This document shows positions 41,926-51,200 of a DNA stretch of 64,000 nucleotides, in pieces. The position numbers and the translations under genes are program-made. Each line of letters starts with the position of its first letter. Positions within the stretch are counted from its first letter, which is position 1. Source of the stretch: Bacteroidales bacterium UBA3843 (GTDB taxonomy: Bacteria; Bacteroidota; Bacteroidia; Bacteroidales; Paludibacteraceae); the NCBI GenBank assembly GCA_002392745.1, contig DGHR01000007.1:1-64000 (forward strand). Direction: 5' to 3'. Below the pieces are notes generated by a model, which saw only the letters and a list, made by a program, of their open reading frames with translations, was not told the DNA's origin and did no database searches.

Positions 41926-42008
41926 CATCGTTTTTCGGAGAAGCGTCATTTGTCACAACCGGTGACGTGGAAATGTATGACCCGAGTGCGGGCATGCGAA
42001 GAAAAACG

Positions 42009-42042
42009 GTATTAGTCAAAATTAAAAGAAAGGACAAGATTA
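42009..42042. repeat. Leader repeat, copy 1 (ggtattagtcaaa ... aagatta)
   Basis: The A/G-rich stretch starting GGTATTAGTCAAA and ending AAGATTAT before the start codon recurs in slightly changed form at 42339-42369, after the gene. The two copies bracket the coding sequence. Confidence 0.6.
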
Positions 42043-42326
42043 TGAAAAAGGTATTATTCAGCCTGTTGACGAGTGTAGCACTTATCGCAGGAGTAACTGT
42101 TACCAATGCCGCAATGAACACTGATAACTTTACTGTCCGTTTCCGCGAAAACACATTAATTGTAGCTTCCACGCAGATGGAAGAAGCACGAATCTATTCT
42201 ATGCAAGGCAAGCTGCTGCAAAAGGAACAAGGTCGTTTTGTCGAGTTTCCGCTGGAGCGTGGCACCTACCGCCTCTATGCGAAAGTAAACGGCGAAACTG
42301 TTACCCGCAGAATTGAGCTCCGCTGA
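42042..42326 (+). CDS. Small secreted protein made of a signal peptide plus a T9SS-CTD-like domain
   Basis: 94 residues: signal peptide about 1-24 (KKVLFSLLTSVALIAGVTVTNA); the rest has the pattern of a type IX secretion C-terminal domain (ARIYSMQGKLLQKEQGRFVE ... LERGTYRLYAKVNGETVTRR) with no other domain attached. The ATG at 42042 has an AAGGAC-like upstream sequence; the longer frame lacks a signal. It is monocistronic with its own promoter and terminator. The role of a free CTD is unknown; it could be a decoy or a shortened surface protein. Confidence 0.75.
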   Translation: MKKVLFSLLTSVALIAGVTVTNAAMNTDNFTVRFRENTLIVASTQMEEARIYSMQGKLLQKEQGRFVEFPLERGTYRLYAKVNGETVTRRIELR

Positions 42327-42338
42327 TATAAAGAATAG

Positions 42339-42369
42339 GTATTAGTCAAACAAAAAAGAAAAGATTGTA
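42339..42369. repeat. Leader repeat, copy 2
   Basis: GGTATTAGTCAAACAAAAAA then AAGATTGTAC, matching the leader copy at 42009-42042 except for a few bases. Confidence 0.6.
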
Positions 42370-42387
42370 CAAAAAAGGTTGTGAGGG

Positions 42388-42417
42388 AGTCACGCGCGAG
42401 CGTGACTTTCTTTTTTG
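42388..42417 (+). terminator. Terminator after the CTD-only gene
   Basis: AGTCACGC (42388-42395) pairs with GCGTGACT (42400-42407), loop GCGA, followed by TTCTTTTTT. It also separates the gene from the convergent lptG. Confidence 0.9.
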
Positions 42418-42422
42418 TATCC

Positions 42423-43496
42423 TTACTTGCTGGCGCGAATATATAGCGGGATAGAGATAGCCAGGAATGCGAAATTGGGCAGCCATGCCGCCATGAAGGG
42501 GGACATCACGTTGTTGACCGAGAAGGTGGTGCTGACGGTTGAGAACAGAATATAGGCGGCGGTGAGAACGATACCGATTCCCAAGTTTTTTCCCATTCCT
42601 CCCCGCACTTTGCGGCTGGACATCGTCACGCCGAGCAGTGTCATGATGAATGCACCGAGCGGCGAGGCCCAACGCTTGTGGTACTCCACCTCAAAGGCTT
42701 TCACGTTGCCGGAGCCGCGCTGCCGCTGGCGTTCCATATAGTGCCGCAGTTCGGGAGTCGTCATCTGTTGCGCCTCCTGAGCGGTGATGAACAGTTCGTC
42801 GGGGATGACAGGCATCTCGATATCCAGCCTCTCGCCGCGTGACAGCCGCTCGCGCATGCCGGAGAACGTGCGTTGGGTGAATTGGTCCAGATGCCAATAT
42901 TGCAGCGAGTCGTAATAGATACGGTCGGCTGTAGTACGCGAGACGAGTGTCTTGCCCTCAAACTGTTCGATAGAGCAACGGTAGCCGATATTGCTCCGCC
43001 GTTGGAAGGACTCGATATAAAGCACCCGCCCGGGTTCCACTTCCATCTGTATGTTGCGTGCGTTCTCCTTGCTGAAATGCTCTACGTACTGGTCGGTGAA
43101 ATGGAGCATACGCGCCGAACTTTTGGGAATAACCCAACCGCCGAGAAAAATGCCTAATATGAACAACAGTGTGGCGGAGAAGGCATAGGGCACCATCAGC
43201 CGGTGGTAACTCATGCCGGCTGCATGCATGGCGATAATTTCCGAATTGCCGGCCATCTTGCTGGTAAAATAGATGACGGATATGAAGATGAACAGCGAAC
43301 TGAACATATTCATATAGTAGGGAATGAAGGGTAGGTAATAATCCAGCAGTATCTCCCGAAGCGGTACTTGGTGCTCAAAGAAATCGTCCATCTTCTCCGT
43401 CAGGTCGAAGACGATGGCGATACTGAGAATCAGCACGATAGAGAAGAAGAACGTGCCCAGAAACTTCTTGATAATATACCAATCTAATCGCTTCAT
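42423..43496 (-). CDS. LptG/LptF-type lipopolysaccharide export permease
   Basis: Inner-membrane component of the LptBFG transporter. N-terminal MKRLDWYIIKKFLGTFFFS and TM2-3 with YYMNMFSSLFIFISVIYFTS and EIIAMHAAGMSYHRLM are diagnostic for YjgP/YjgQ. A periplasmic beta-jellyroll (about 105-265) is followed by three helices. At 357 residues the length is normal. Last gene of the panD-tgt-lptG operon. Confidence 0.93.
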   Translation of the reverse strand: MKRLDWYIIKKFLGTFFFSIVLILSIAIVFDLTEKMDDFFEHQVPLREILLDYYLPFIPYYMNMFSSLFIFISVIYFTSKMAGNSEIIAMHAAGMSYHRLMVPYAFSATLLFILGIFLGGWVIPKSSARMLHFTDQYVEHFSKENARNIQMEVEPGRVLYIESFQRRSNIGYRCSIEQFEGKTLVSRTTADRIYYDSLQYWHLDQFTQRTFSGMRERLSRGERLDIEMPVIPDELFITAQEAQQMTTPELRHYMERQRQRGSGNVKAFEVEYHKRWASPLGAFIMTLLGVTMSSRKVRGGMGKNLGIGIVLTAAYILFSTVSTTFSVNNVMSPFMAAWLPNFAFLAISIPLYIRASK

Positions 43497-43536
43497 CTTA
43501 TCTTGCAGCGCAGCGGTTCTACAGCCCCAAGGGCGG

Positions 43537-44670
43537 TCATAACCTATTGGTTATCCCCGGCATGACGCTGTTCATCCATTCGGTGTAGTCTCCGGCGAGG
43601 ATGTGATGCCGTGCCTGTCCGACCAGGTCGAGATAGAAAGCCAGGTTGTGGATGGACAGAATCTGCAGCCCGAGCATCTCCTGGGCATGTATCAGGTGGC
43701 GGACATACGCTCTTGTGTAGGCGTGGTCCACATAGGATGTGCCGGTCGGGTCGAGTTCTGTGAAATCATCCTCCCATTTCTTGTTGCGCATGTTCATCAC
43801 GCCTTGCCATGTGAAAATCATGCCGTTACGTCCGTTGCGGGTGGGCATCACGCAGTCGAACATATCAATGCCTCGGGCGATTCCCTCCAGTATGTTCCAC
43901 GGCGTGCCTACGCCCATCAGGTAACGGGGTTTTCCGGCAGGCAGTATATCGTTGCATACCTCAATCATCTCGTACATCACTTCGGTGGGTTCGCCTACGG
44001 CGAGTCCGCCTATGGCGTAGCCGTCGCGGTCCAGGTCCCGCAGCCGTTTGCTGGCTTCCTGGCGCAGGTCGGTATAGGTGCAGCCTTGTACGATGGGGAA
44101 GAGGTGCTGTTTGTAGCCGTAGAGGTCATCGGTGCTGTCAAACCGTGTGATACAGCGGTCCAGCCACCGGTGCGTGCGGTCCATCGAGTCTTTGGCATAT
44201 TTCCTGTCGGCCGTGCCGGGGCAGCATTCGTCAAAGGCCATCATGATGTCGGCGCCTATCTCGCGTTCGATATCCATGACTGACTCCGGCGTGAACATCA
44301 GTTTGCGTCCGTCGATATGCGACGAGAAACGCACGCCTTCTTCGGTCATCTTGCGGATGTCGGTCAGACTGAACACCTGAAAACCGCCGCTGTCGGTCAG
44401 GATAGGACGTGTCCATCCCTCGAAACGGTGCAGTCCGCCGGCTTGGCGAAGTATCTCGGTGCCCGGGCGGAGGTATAGATGATAGGTGTTGCCCAGGATG
44501 ATTTGGGCGTGGATGTCATCCTCCAGTTCGCGGCGGTGAACACCTTTGACGGTGCCGTCGGTGCCAACGGGCATGAAGATAGGTGTCAGTATATCACCGT
44601 GGTCGGTATGAATGACACCTGCACGTGGTCCAACGGTCTTCGGATCGCTATGTGGTTCGAAAAAAGGCAT
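43537..44670 (-). CDS. tgt: tRNA-guanine (queuine) transglycosylase
   Basis: Exchanges G34 for preQ1 in GUN tRNAs. TIM barrel with the nucleophile and binding motifs LTDSGGFQVFSL, GGLAVGEP, YLMGVGTPWNILEGIARGID and the zinc site near MFDCVMPTRNGRNG. I use the ATG at 44670, which has AAGAAGAG ahead; the longer TTG frame from 44700 lies in the tagtc array and would add MTRRLEDKKS. At 377 residues the length is normal. Confidence 0.95.
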   Translation of the reverse strand: MPFFEPHSDPKTVGPRAGVIHTDHGDILTPIFMPVGTDGTVKGVHRRELEDDIHAQIILGNTYHLYLRPGTEILRQAGGLHRFEGWTRPILTDSGGFQVFSLTDIRKMTEEGVRFSSHIDGRKLMFTPESVMDIEREIGADIMMAFDECCPGTADRKYAKDSMDRTHRWLDRCITRFDSTDDLYGYKQHLFPIVQGCTYTDLRQEASKRLRDLDRDGYAIGGLAVGEPTEVMYEMIEVCNDILPAGKPRYLMGVGTPWNILEGIARGIDMFDCVMPTRNGRNGMIFTWQGVMNMRNKKWEDDFTELDPTGTSYVDHAYTRAYVRHLIHAQEMLGLQILSIHNLAFYLDLVGQARHHILAGDYTEWMNSVMPGITNRL

Positions 44671-44675
44671 ACTCT

Positions 44676-44718
44676 TCTTGTCTTCTAGTCTTCTAGTCAA
44701 CTAGTCGACTAGTTTGTT
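44676..44718. repeat. 8-base tagtc array between panD and tgt
   Basis: Units cttctagt, cttctagt, caactagt, cgactagt. It encodes the last panD residues (LVD) and the TAG stop (44701-44703) and runs into the tgt ribosome-binding region. Confidence 0.9.
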
Positions 44719-45048
44719 ATTCGCTGGAAACACAATACTCGGCTTGAAGGTCTTGGCCTCGTCGGGTGTCATCATCGCGTATGCCATGATGATGACCGTA
44801 TCGCCTACGCCAATCAGGTGTGCGGCGGCGCCGTTCATACATATGCAGCCCGAGCCGCGGCGGCCGGCGATGACGTAGGTTTCCAGCCGAGCGCCGTTGG
44901 TGTTGTCCACTACCTGCACTTTCTCGCCCGGATAGATGTTGGCTGCTTCCATCAGTTCTTCGTCAATAGTAATCGAACCGATATATTCCAGATTGGCTTC
45001 CGTAACCGTTACACGGTGGATTTTCGATTTCAGTATGTTCAGATACAT
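44701..45048 (-). CDS. panD: Aspartate 1-decarboxylase precursor
   Basis: Makes beta-alanine for pantothenate; self-cleaves to generate a pyruvoyl group. The cleavage site Gly24-Ser25 lies in LEYIGSITIDEEL; GEKVQVVDNTNG and GRRGSGCICMNGAAAHL are typical. The ATG at 45048 opens MYLNILKSKIHRV; upstream codons are not conserved. At 115 residues the length is normal. The C-terminus (KLVD) is repeat-derived. Confidence 0.96.
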   Translation of the reverse strand: MYLNILKSKIHRVTVTEANLEYIGSITIDEELMEAANIYPGEKVQVVDNTNGARLETYVIAGRRGSGCICMNGAAAHLIGVGDTVIIMAYAMMTPDEAKTFKPSIVFPANNKLVD

Positions 45049-45054
45049 CCTGTG

Positions 45055-45095
45055 GTTTGCAATTTGATGATTTACGATGTGCAATTTGTTAGGTG
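45055..45095. repeat. TTTGCAATTTGATGATTTACGATG-type units in the panD leader
   Basis: Units gcaattt, gatgattt, acgatgt, gcaattt in the 5' leader of panD. Related to the 24226-24295 family. Confidence 0.75.
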
Positions 45096-45111
45096 CCCAT
45101 AATAAGCGGTG

Positions 45112-45142
45112 CAAAAGTACTGCTTTTTTTTGGAATATGCAA
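45112..45142 (-). promoter_or_regulatory. panD operon promoter
   Basis: Minus strand: -7 TACTTTTG (45112-45119), 20-base spacer with AAAAAAAAGCAG, -33 TTG (45140-45142). Confidence 0.88.
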
Positions 45143-45174
45143 ATATAATTCCTGAAATTCAACGATTTTACAAC

Positions 45175-45200
45175 AAAAGAGACTCGCTCGAGCCTCTTTT
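45175..45200 (-). terminator. Terminator of the giant exported-protein gene
   Basis: AAAAGAG/CTCTTTT with an inner CTCG/CGAG stem, followed on the minus strand by TTGTTG. It lies 86 bases after the stop of the 2182-residue gene. Next to it, ATCTCGTTCGC is duplicated (45229-45251). Confidence 0.75.
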
Positions 45201-45285
45201 GAGTGATTTTACAGCTGTTTTGCAATCAATCTCGTTCGCATCTCGTTCGCATCGTGAACAATATAATTGCGTGGCAACAGCCTGT

Positions 45286-48200
45286 TTACTCTACGCGTGC
45301 ACCGGTGACGGTGTATAGCTGTCCGTCGCGGACGATATAGAGTATGCCGTTGATAAGCACTTTGCGGATTGCGTTCCGCACAGGTTCGGAGTCGGTCTCG
45401 CCGATGCCTGTAGCAGTATGCTTGACGGGCGAAATCTCCAGGTACAGGCGGTTCTCTGTTTGTCCGGCCGGCAGGTCGAGGGTGTAGAAGAGCCCTGCGC
45501 TCAGGTTGGTGCGTGTACCGGTTTCGCTGTCCACCAGGGTAACACCTACTCCGTCGCTTCCGTCCGGCAGGGAGATGCTGTATTCTCCTGCAGTTTTGGC
45601 GCGTACGCCCAGCGGAACGATAGTGGTTGTCTCGCTGTTCAGCGGCAGGCTGTTGGCGGCTACGCGCTCTGTGCCGATCAGTGAGTACAGGTCGCTATGG
45701 AGCGTGCCCTGCTTGTAGTTATAGATGTTGTTGTCCCAGATGGGGTCGCCGTTCTCGTCCAGCAGGAAGCCGTCACGGAACTCCTTGTACATATCCTGTC
45801 CGAAATCGAAGGTGTCGGTCACCTGTTCGTCGTCGGTCAGACGGATGAAGGTTTCGCTTTTGTCATCTCCGTTTTCCAGCAAGAGCGTCCATGTGTAGTC
45901 GTTCTGCGGTTCCTGACGTTGGCGTGCCACAATAGAAGCCGGAGTGGCGTTCACGGCCGTCCAATGAATCTCGTTCTTGCATTGTACCAGATAGGCGTGC
46001 ATCGGTTTGAACGTGAAGGTCTTGGTGGACTGCGGCGTGAGGGTGTTGTCCGTGGTGTTCCATTCATAGAGGAACGGCATGGTGTTGGGGTTTGCCTCCC
46101 AGCTATAGTTGGCTTGCCATTGGATGTCGTTGTTGCTCTCGTTTTTCAGGACGGTGCCATACGAAGCGTAGCTCGGTACACCGATGCAGCGCCAGTAGCT
46201 GTCCTTCACGCGGCGGTCGCCTTCGGGGTTGGAGCCCTTGGGGGTGTCGTAGTTGATTTTGCATTCGTATTCCGAACCGAGAGCAGGCATCGTCACGTTG
46301 GTGGAAGTGATAGTCTCCATCGGCACGGAGGATGGGAAGAAGAGCTCCACCTGCTGTATCTGGTTGAGCCAGAAATGGGTGGTGTCGTCGTATTGCATCA
46401 GGTCCAAATCCAGGCTGAGCAGGTAACCCTTGTTCTTCTCCAGCACGTACGAGTTGATGTCATAGCCCAAGTCGGGGATAACATAATCCCAGTTGGTGCA
46501 GTCCTCGTTGATGCAGTTATCAATGAAATAGCCTCTCTCGGCGCGGCGTTTGCCTTTGTATTCCGAGATAATCCAGTGCGTGCCGTATGTGCCGAAACCG
46601 AACACTTCGCTCAGCCGTACATCGAACGGGAAGGAGATGAAGTAGTTGTTGCGTTCGAAGGACGATTTCTGTCTGTCGGCAGGTAGCGGAGCGTGGTGCT
46701 CCGAGATAGCGGCTGTGGTGTTGCTGTGGTCCTTGTCGTAGTCGGTTACGGTCTCGCTTCCTTTGCTGCGGTAGCGGTTGTTGAGTGTCCAGCGGTTGAA
46801 ACGCATCACGCCGTAAACGGTCTTGACGCTGGATAGTTTTCCGCTGCTTCCGCTGAACGTAATGGCTTCAGCAGGATTTTGGTGGTCGCGGATAACCATT
46901 ACGTCCGCTTCAATACCCAAATCGGAAGATATATTCGTCCCATCAGGAACCCAAGCGGTAACCAAACGGTTGGTCTTGAAATCGTAGATGACACGCATCA
47001 AATATGCCGTGGAGCCGGAACCACCGAGTATTTGGATGGTGTTTTCATTAGAGAAGGCACCATTTTTTCCGCGGAAGTACTGTGTGGTCGCACTTGTAGG
47101 GTCTGTTGTGGTGTAGCATGCGTACAGTTTGACGCGTGCAGTGGGAACTGCTTTTATATATGTCTCGTATATCCAGTTCTGGTCATCCTGCAGCAGAACA
47201 GCGTTAGCTTCCAGATTAGCAGTTGCTGCAATGTCTGTCCCGTCTTGTTTTTTGAGTTTGTTGTCTCCGCTGACCAAAACGAGGAAACGCTTTGTAATAT
47301 TCGTTGCTGAGGCTACATACGCGCGCCCGATTTCATTAGAGTGTCTGTTCCACATGAATCGGATGTTAGCGCTGTACTTGTCGGCTGTAGCATCGCTTAC
47401 CCCGGCTTCGGTTTTCAGAGTTCCGGATGCATCCGTATTGTTGAATGTGGCATCTGTAGTCAATGTATCTGATATACAGGGGCTATAATCGTTGGCGATG
47501 GTAAACTTGATGTTAGTACCGCGCGGACACCATTGGCAATGGTAGTGACTGAACTTGACGCCGAAGGAGTTCTCTTTGCTCTCGGAGAACGCGGAGTAGG
47601 TCATCAGGTGGTCTGCTGCTTTATAGTTATCCCATTTATTTTGAACAGCATTGGTGCGGATGTAGAAATTTCCGGTATAGGTAGTCACATTCTCCAACGA
47701 GATAGCGCCACTTCCGTTCATTACAAGGTTGAAGTTGAACACCATTGTGTCGGTCTGCGAACTGATAACATCAGGAATAGTGGCTAACAGGTTGGTAGCA
47801 GAGTAATCGCTCCAAGTAACAGCGCCTCCGGATGCAACAGTCGCTTTTTGAATCTTAAGAACAGGATGCTTATCTTTGCGAACAAAGAACGAAACGGTAT
47901 CTTTTGCGTTGTAGCGTTTTGCTATATTGTCCGACGGATGCCATTTGTTGTGGACGTCATCTTTATAAATAAGGCGGTAGTCCCCAGAAGTAACGGGATA
48001 GTCCACCGTGATTTGCAGTTTGCCGTCATCGGAATTGTCGATGCTCAAGGTGAACGTATAGTAGCCTGTGGCTGTGGTGGTTATTCCACAAGCATTTGCA
48101 TCTGAGTTATCCCAGATGAACTTGCCGCCCGTAGCGCGGGTGGTGTATGTGATTGTCTTATCTGTTTCCTCGCGATACCAAATATTATTATCACGCACGA

Positions 48201-51200
48201 ATTTGAAGCCATAGGTCTGTCCGCCCTCCAATTCGACGGTTACTTTGTAAGGCAATGTGTGACCTTCTGCGGTGAAAGGAATCGACTTCAATTCCGTTCT
48301 GCCGCCCCCTTTCTGGTTGTATATCTTCAGTGTATATCCGGTTCCTTCCGTGTATTTGGTCCAATAGCCTCTGTTGTAGTATGAGACTTCGTTATATACA
48401 TTTGAATTCTTGTAGTTGGACGGAACAAACAACGGAGTGCCGGCGTTGAAACTCCGAGTATATTGAATAGGCCATGAAGCCTTGCAATCATGCATCGGTT
48501 CGTAGCCATCTTGTGCTTTGTCTGCAAAGGCTATATACAGTCCGGGATCATCTGCTGTGGTAGCAGTGGCTTCGTAGTCGTAATAATAGATATCTGTAGA
48601 GCCGATGCGGGTCATCTCTTGGGCTCCGTAACTGATGTCTTTGGTGTATAAGCCACGTTTCTTCCAATCTCCATCGCTTTCTTTCCATTTGTCAGCAGAA
48701 CCGAGATTATAGTAATATACTTTGGCTCCGGTCCAGTCGGCAGGTTTCTTGAAATATATCAATCCGCGTGGGCGATAGATGGCCCGGATAGTGGCATCGT
48801 AGGACGCTTTGAAAGAGATAGTGGTTGAGGTAGCCGTTCCGGAAGTCAGGGTAATACCGTCTCCCAGTAGCCATTCAACAAAGGTATAGTTGATATTGGA
48901 GGTAGGAGCAGTAATGGTTGCCGCGGTCAACGGACTTGCTACTTCTTTGGTAGAAGAGTAGATTTCTTCACCATCGCACATGTATTTGACAGTGACGGTA
49001 TAGTCGCTGGCGATGCGGAAGGTCTTGTCGAAAGTGCCAAGTTCAGTGCCGGAACAACCGGAACCGAGGCGCAAGATGGCGTGCAGTTTGTACGAACCGG
49101 TGGCAAGACCGTTGATGGCAAATTTCACTTTGTTGGGGTGCCCGACTTCCTCCGCACTGACAATCTCCACGCCCACGGGGTTGCCGTTGCTGCTGTATTG
49201 CAGTTCCCAGCAGACGGTGACTGTACCAACGGGGTTCGGCGCAATCGTCGGTTCGGCGGTAACGAACACATCTTCTCCTCCTGCAGCGACGGGCTCATGC
49301 ACATCCTCCGAGAGAGTGATTGCGGTTATCTCTGCTTTCTTGAAATACGCATAGAGGGTAGCAGAGGAGGTCTTGTTCCATTTGCGAGCGGAAGCACCGG
49401 TGGAAGTGTAATATTGCGTGCCTGTGCCGTTTGCAGCATCCCAATATCCCATGAATGCATATCCGTTAGCAGCGGTAGGCGGCGTGATAGCCGGCATAGC
49501 CGAGTTGTATGTAACGGTTTGGTTTGCTGGTGCGCCAGAACCGTAACCTTCAATGCCGGTTGTGCTCAGCGTTGCGGTGTAGGTTGCATAGTCGTAGCAA
49601 GCGTATACCGATATATTGGCGGTACGTGAATTAGCAGCGCTTGTCCAATTTCCATTTGTAGATGAATAAAGTGTTCCGGACCCATTGGCATTGGAATACC
49701 AACCCTTCCATTTGTAACCGGCTTTTGTTGTTCCTTTGCTGAAGGTAACGGCAGTGGATTTTAGTACATATGCCCCGCTTGTGAACGACGGAGAAACGCT
49801 GATGGCACTATTGCTACCATTGATTGTTCCTGCTCCGTATGTGATTGTGTACATATCCGGAAAATCAACGGAAAGAACTGTGTTCCCGCTGTAGTTGCTA
49901 TTGAATTTGAATGTATATGTGCCTGCTACAGGAGCCCACACATTACATATGTTTGCACCATTATTGGTGTCATATACGCGCCAGTTTTCATGGTTCGTGA
50001 TACTCATGTCGGACGTTGTGTTGCATGCATAGAAATCCGAGTGGAAGATTATTTTGGCAGAAATACGTCCGGCAGCAGTTGTGGTAAACGCTTTAGATGA
50101 AGTGGTTCCGGAAGTGCTTGTCCAGTCGTAGTAGCCTGTGGCTACTCCGGCAGTACTATTGGTGATTTGTATTTGATTGACATCCGGCCATGTCACTTTT
50201 AACTCTTGAGTGGACATGTTATACCCGATTTCGTATGTACCGGATACAAGGTGCTCTATATAAATATTTTTTTCGTCTGCACCACCTGAGGTTAGTCCCG
50301 TAACACTTTTTGTGAGCGAGCCTAACGTCTTTGTGACATTGGTGCTCTCTTTGCCATACCAATCACCATCATCCACAATCTTTATGGGAGTTTTTGTTGT
50401 GCTACCTATGAGTGACACATTGGCGTAAACCCAATCTTCGGTGCTGTGACCGGATTTTTTGGTCATAGCAATACCGCTTCCCCATGAGTCGAAAGCACCT
50501 TTTAGTGTGCAATTGGAAGTTAGGTCTTCTGTGTAGTTTGCGGTAAGAGTGTATGTCCCAGATGATTTAGTAGTCACGCTAATGGAATTTGAAGTGGCAG
50601 ACCCACTTGTGATATTTAATCCGTTTCCTACAGTCCATGAGCTGAAGGTATAACCATCTGGAGTTCCGGCAATGAAAGTGGAAGGTGTGTTTTCACCAAC
50701 GGCAGTAATACCTCCTGTTTTTACTGTCGCACCTGTTGTAGAACACGTATAAGCAACGGTTACGTTGTGCGTGGTTTCGGCTTGAAATGTTGCTGCAATA
50801 GTAGTAGCTCCACGTACTATATATGTGTCTCCAGACGTAAAAGCAGTTCCTCCAACGGTCAAACTTTTTAATGAATACCCAGAATTAGGAGTCGCAGTAA
50901 CTGTTATTATACAAGTTTGTGCTACATTAAAACTTCCCGATGTTTTGCTTTTGGCAGAACCATCAACATCTGTATATGTAACCGCGATAGATCCATTGGA
51001 TGGGGCAGTAATTGTTACTGAACGCGTATAACCAGTTAAAGAAGTCGTTGTGCAAGGTGCACCATTTGTACTTGGGATAAGTGTTTTTGAAGCAGAAATG
51101 GCAGAAGATTGCAGTGCGGTATACTTGGAACAGTTATCAGATTCAATACTATTATAATCTGTCCATCCATATTCATTCGCAATTTTATATTTACCGTAAT

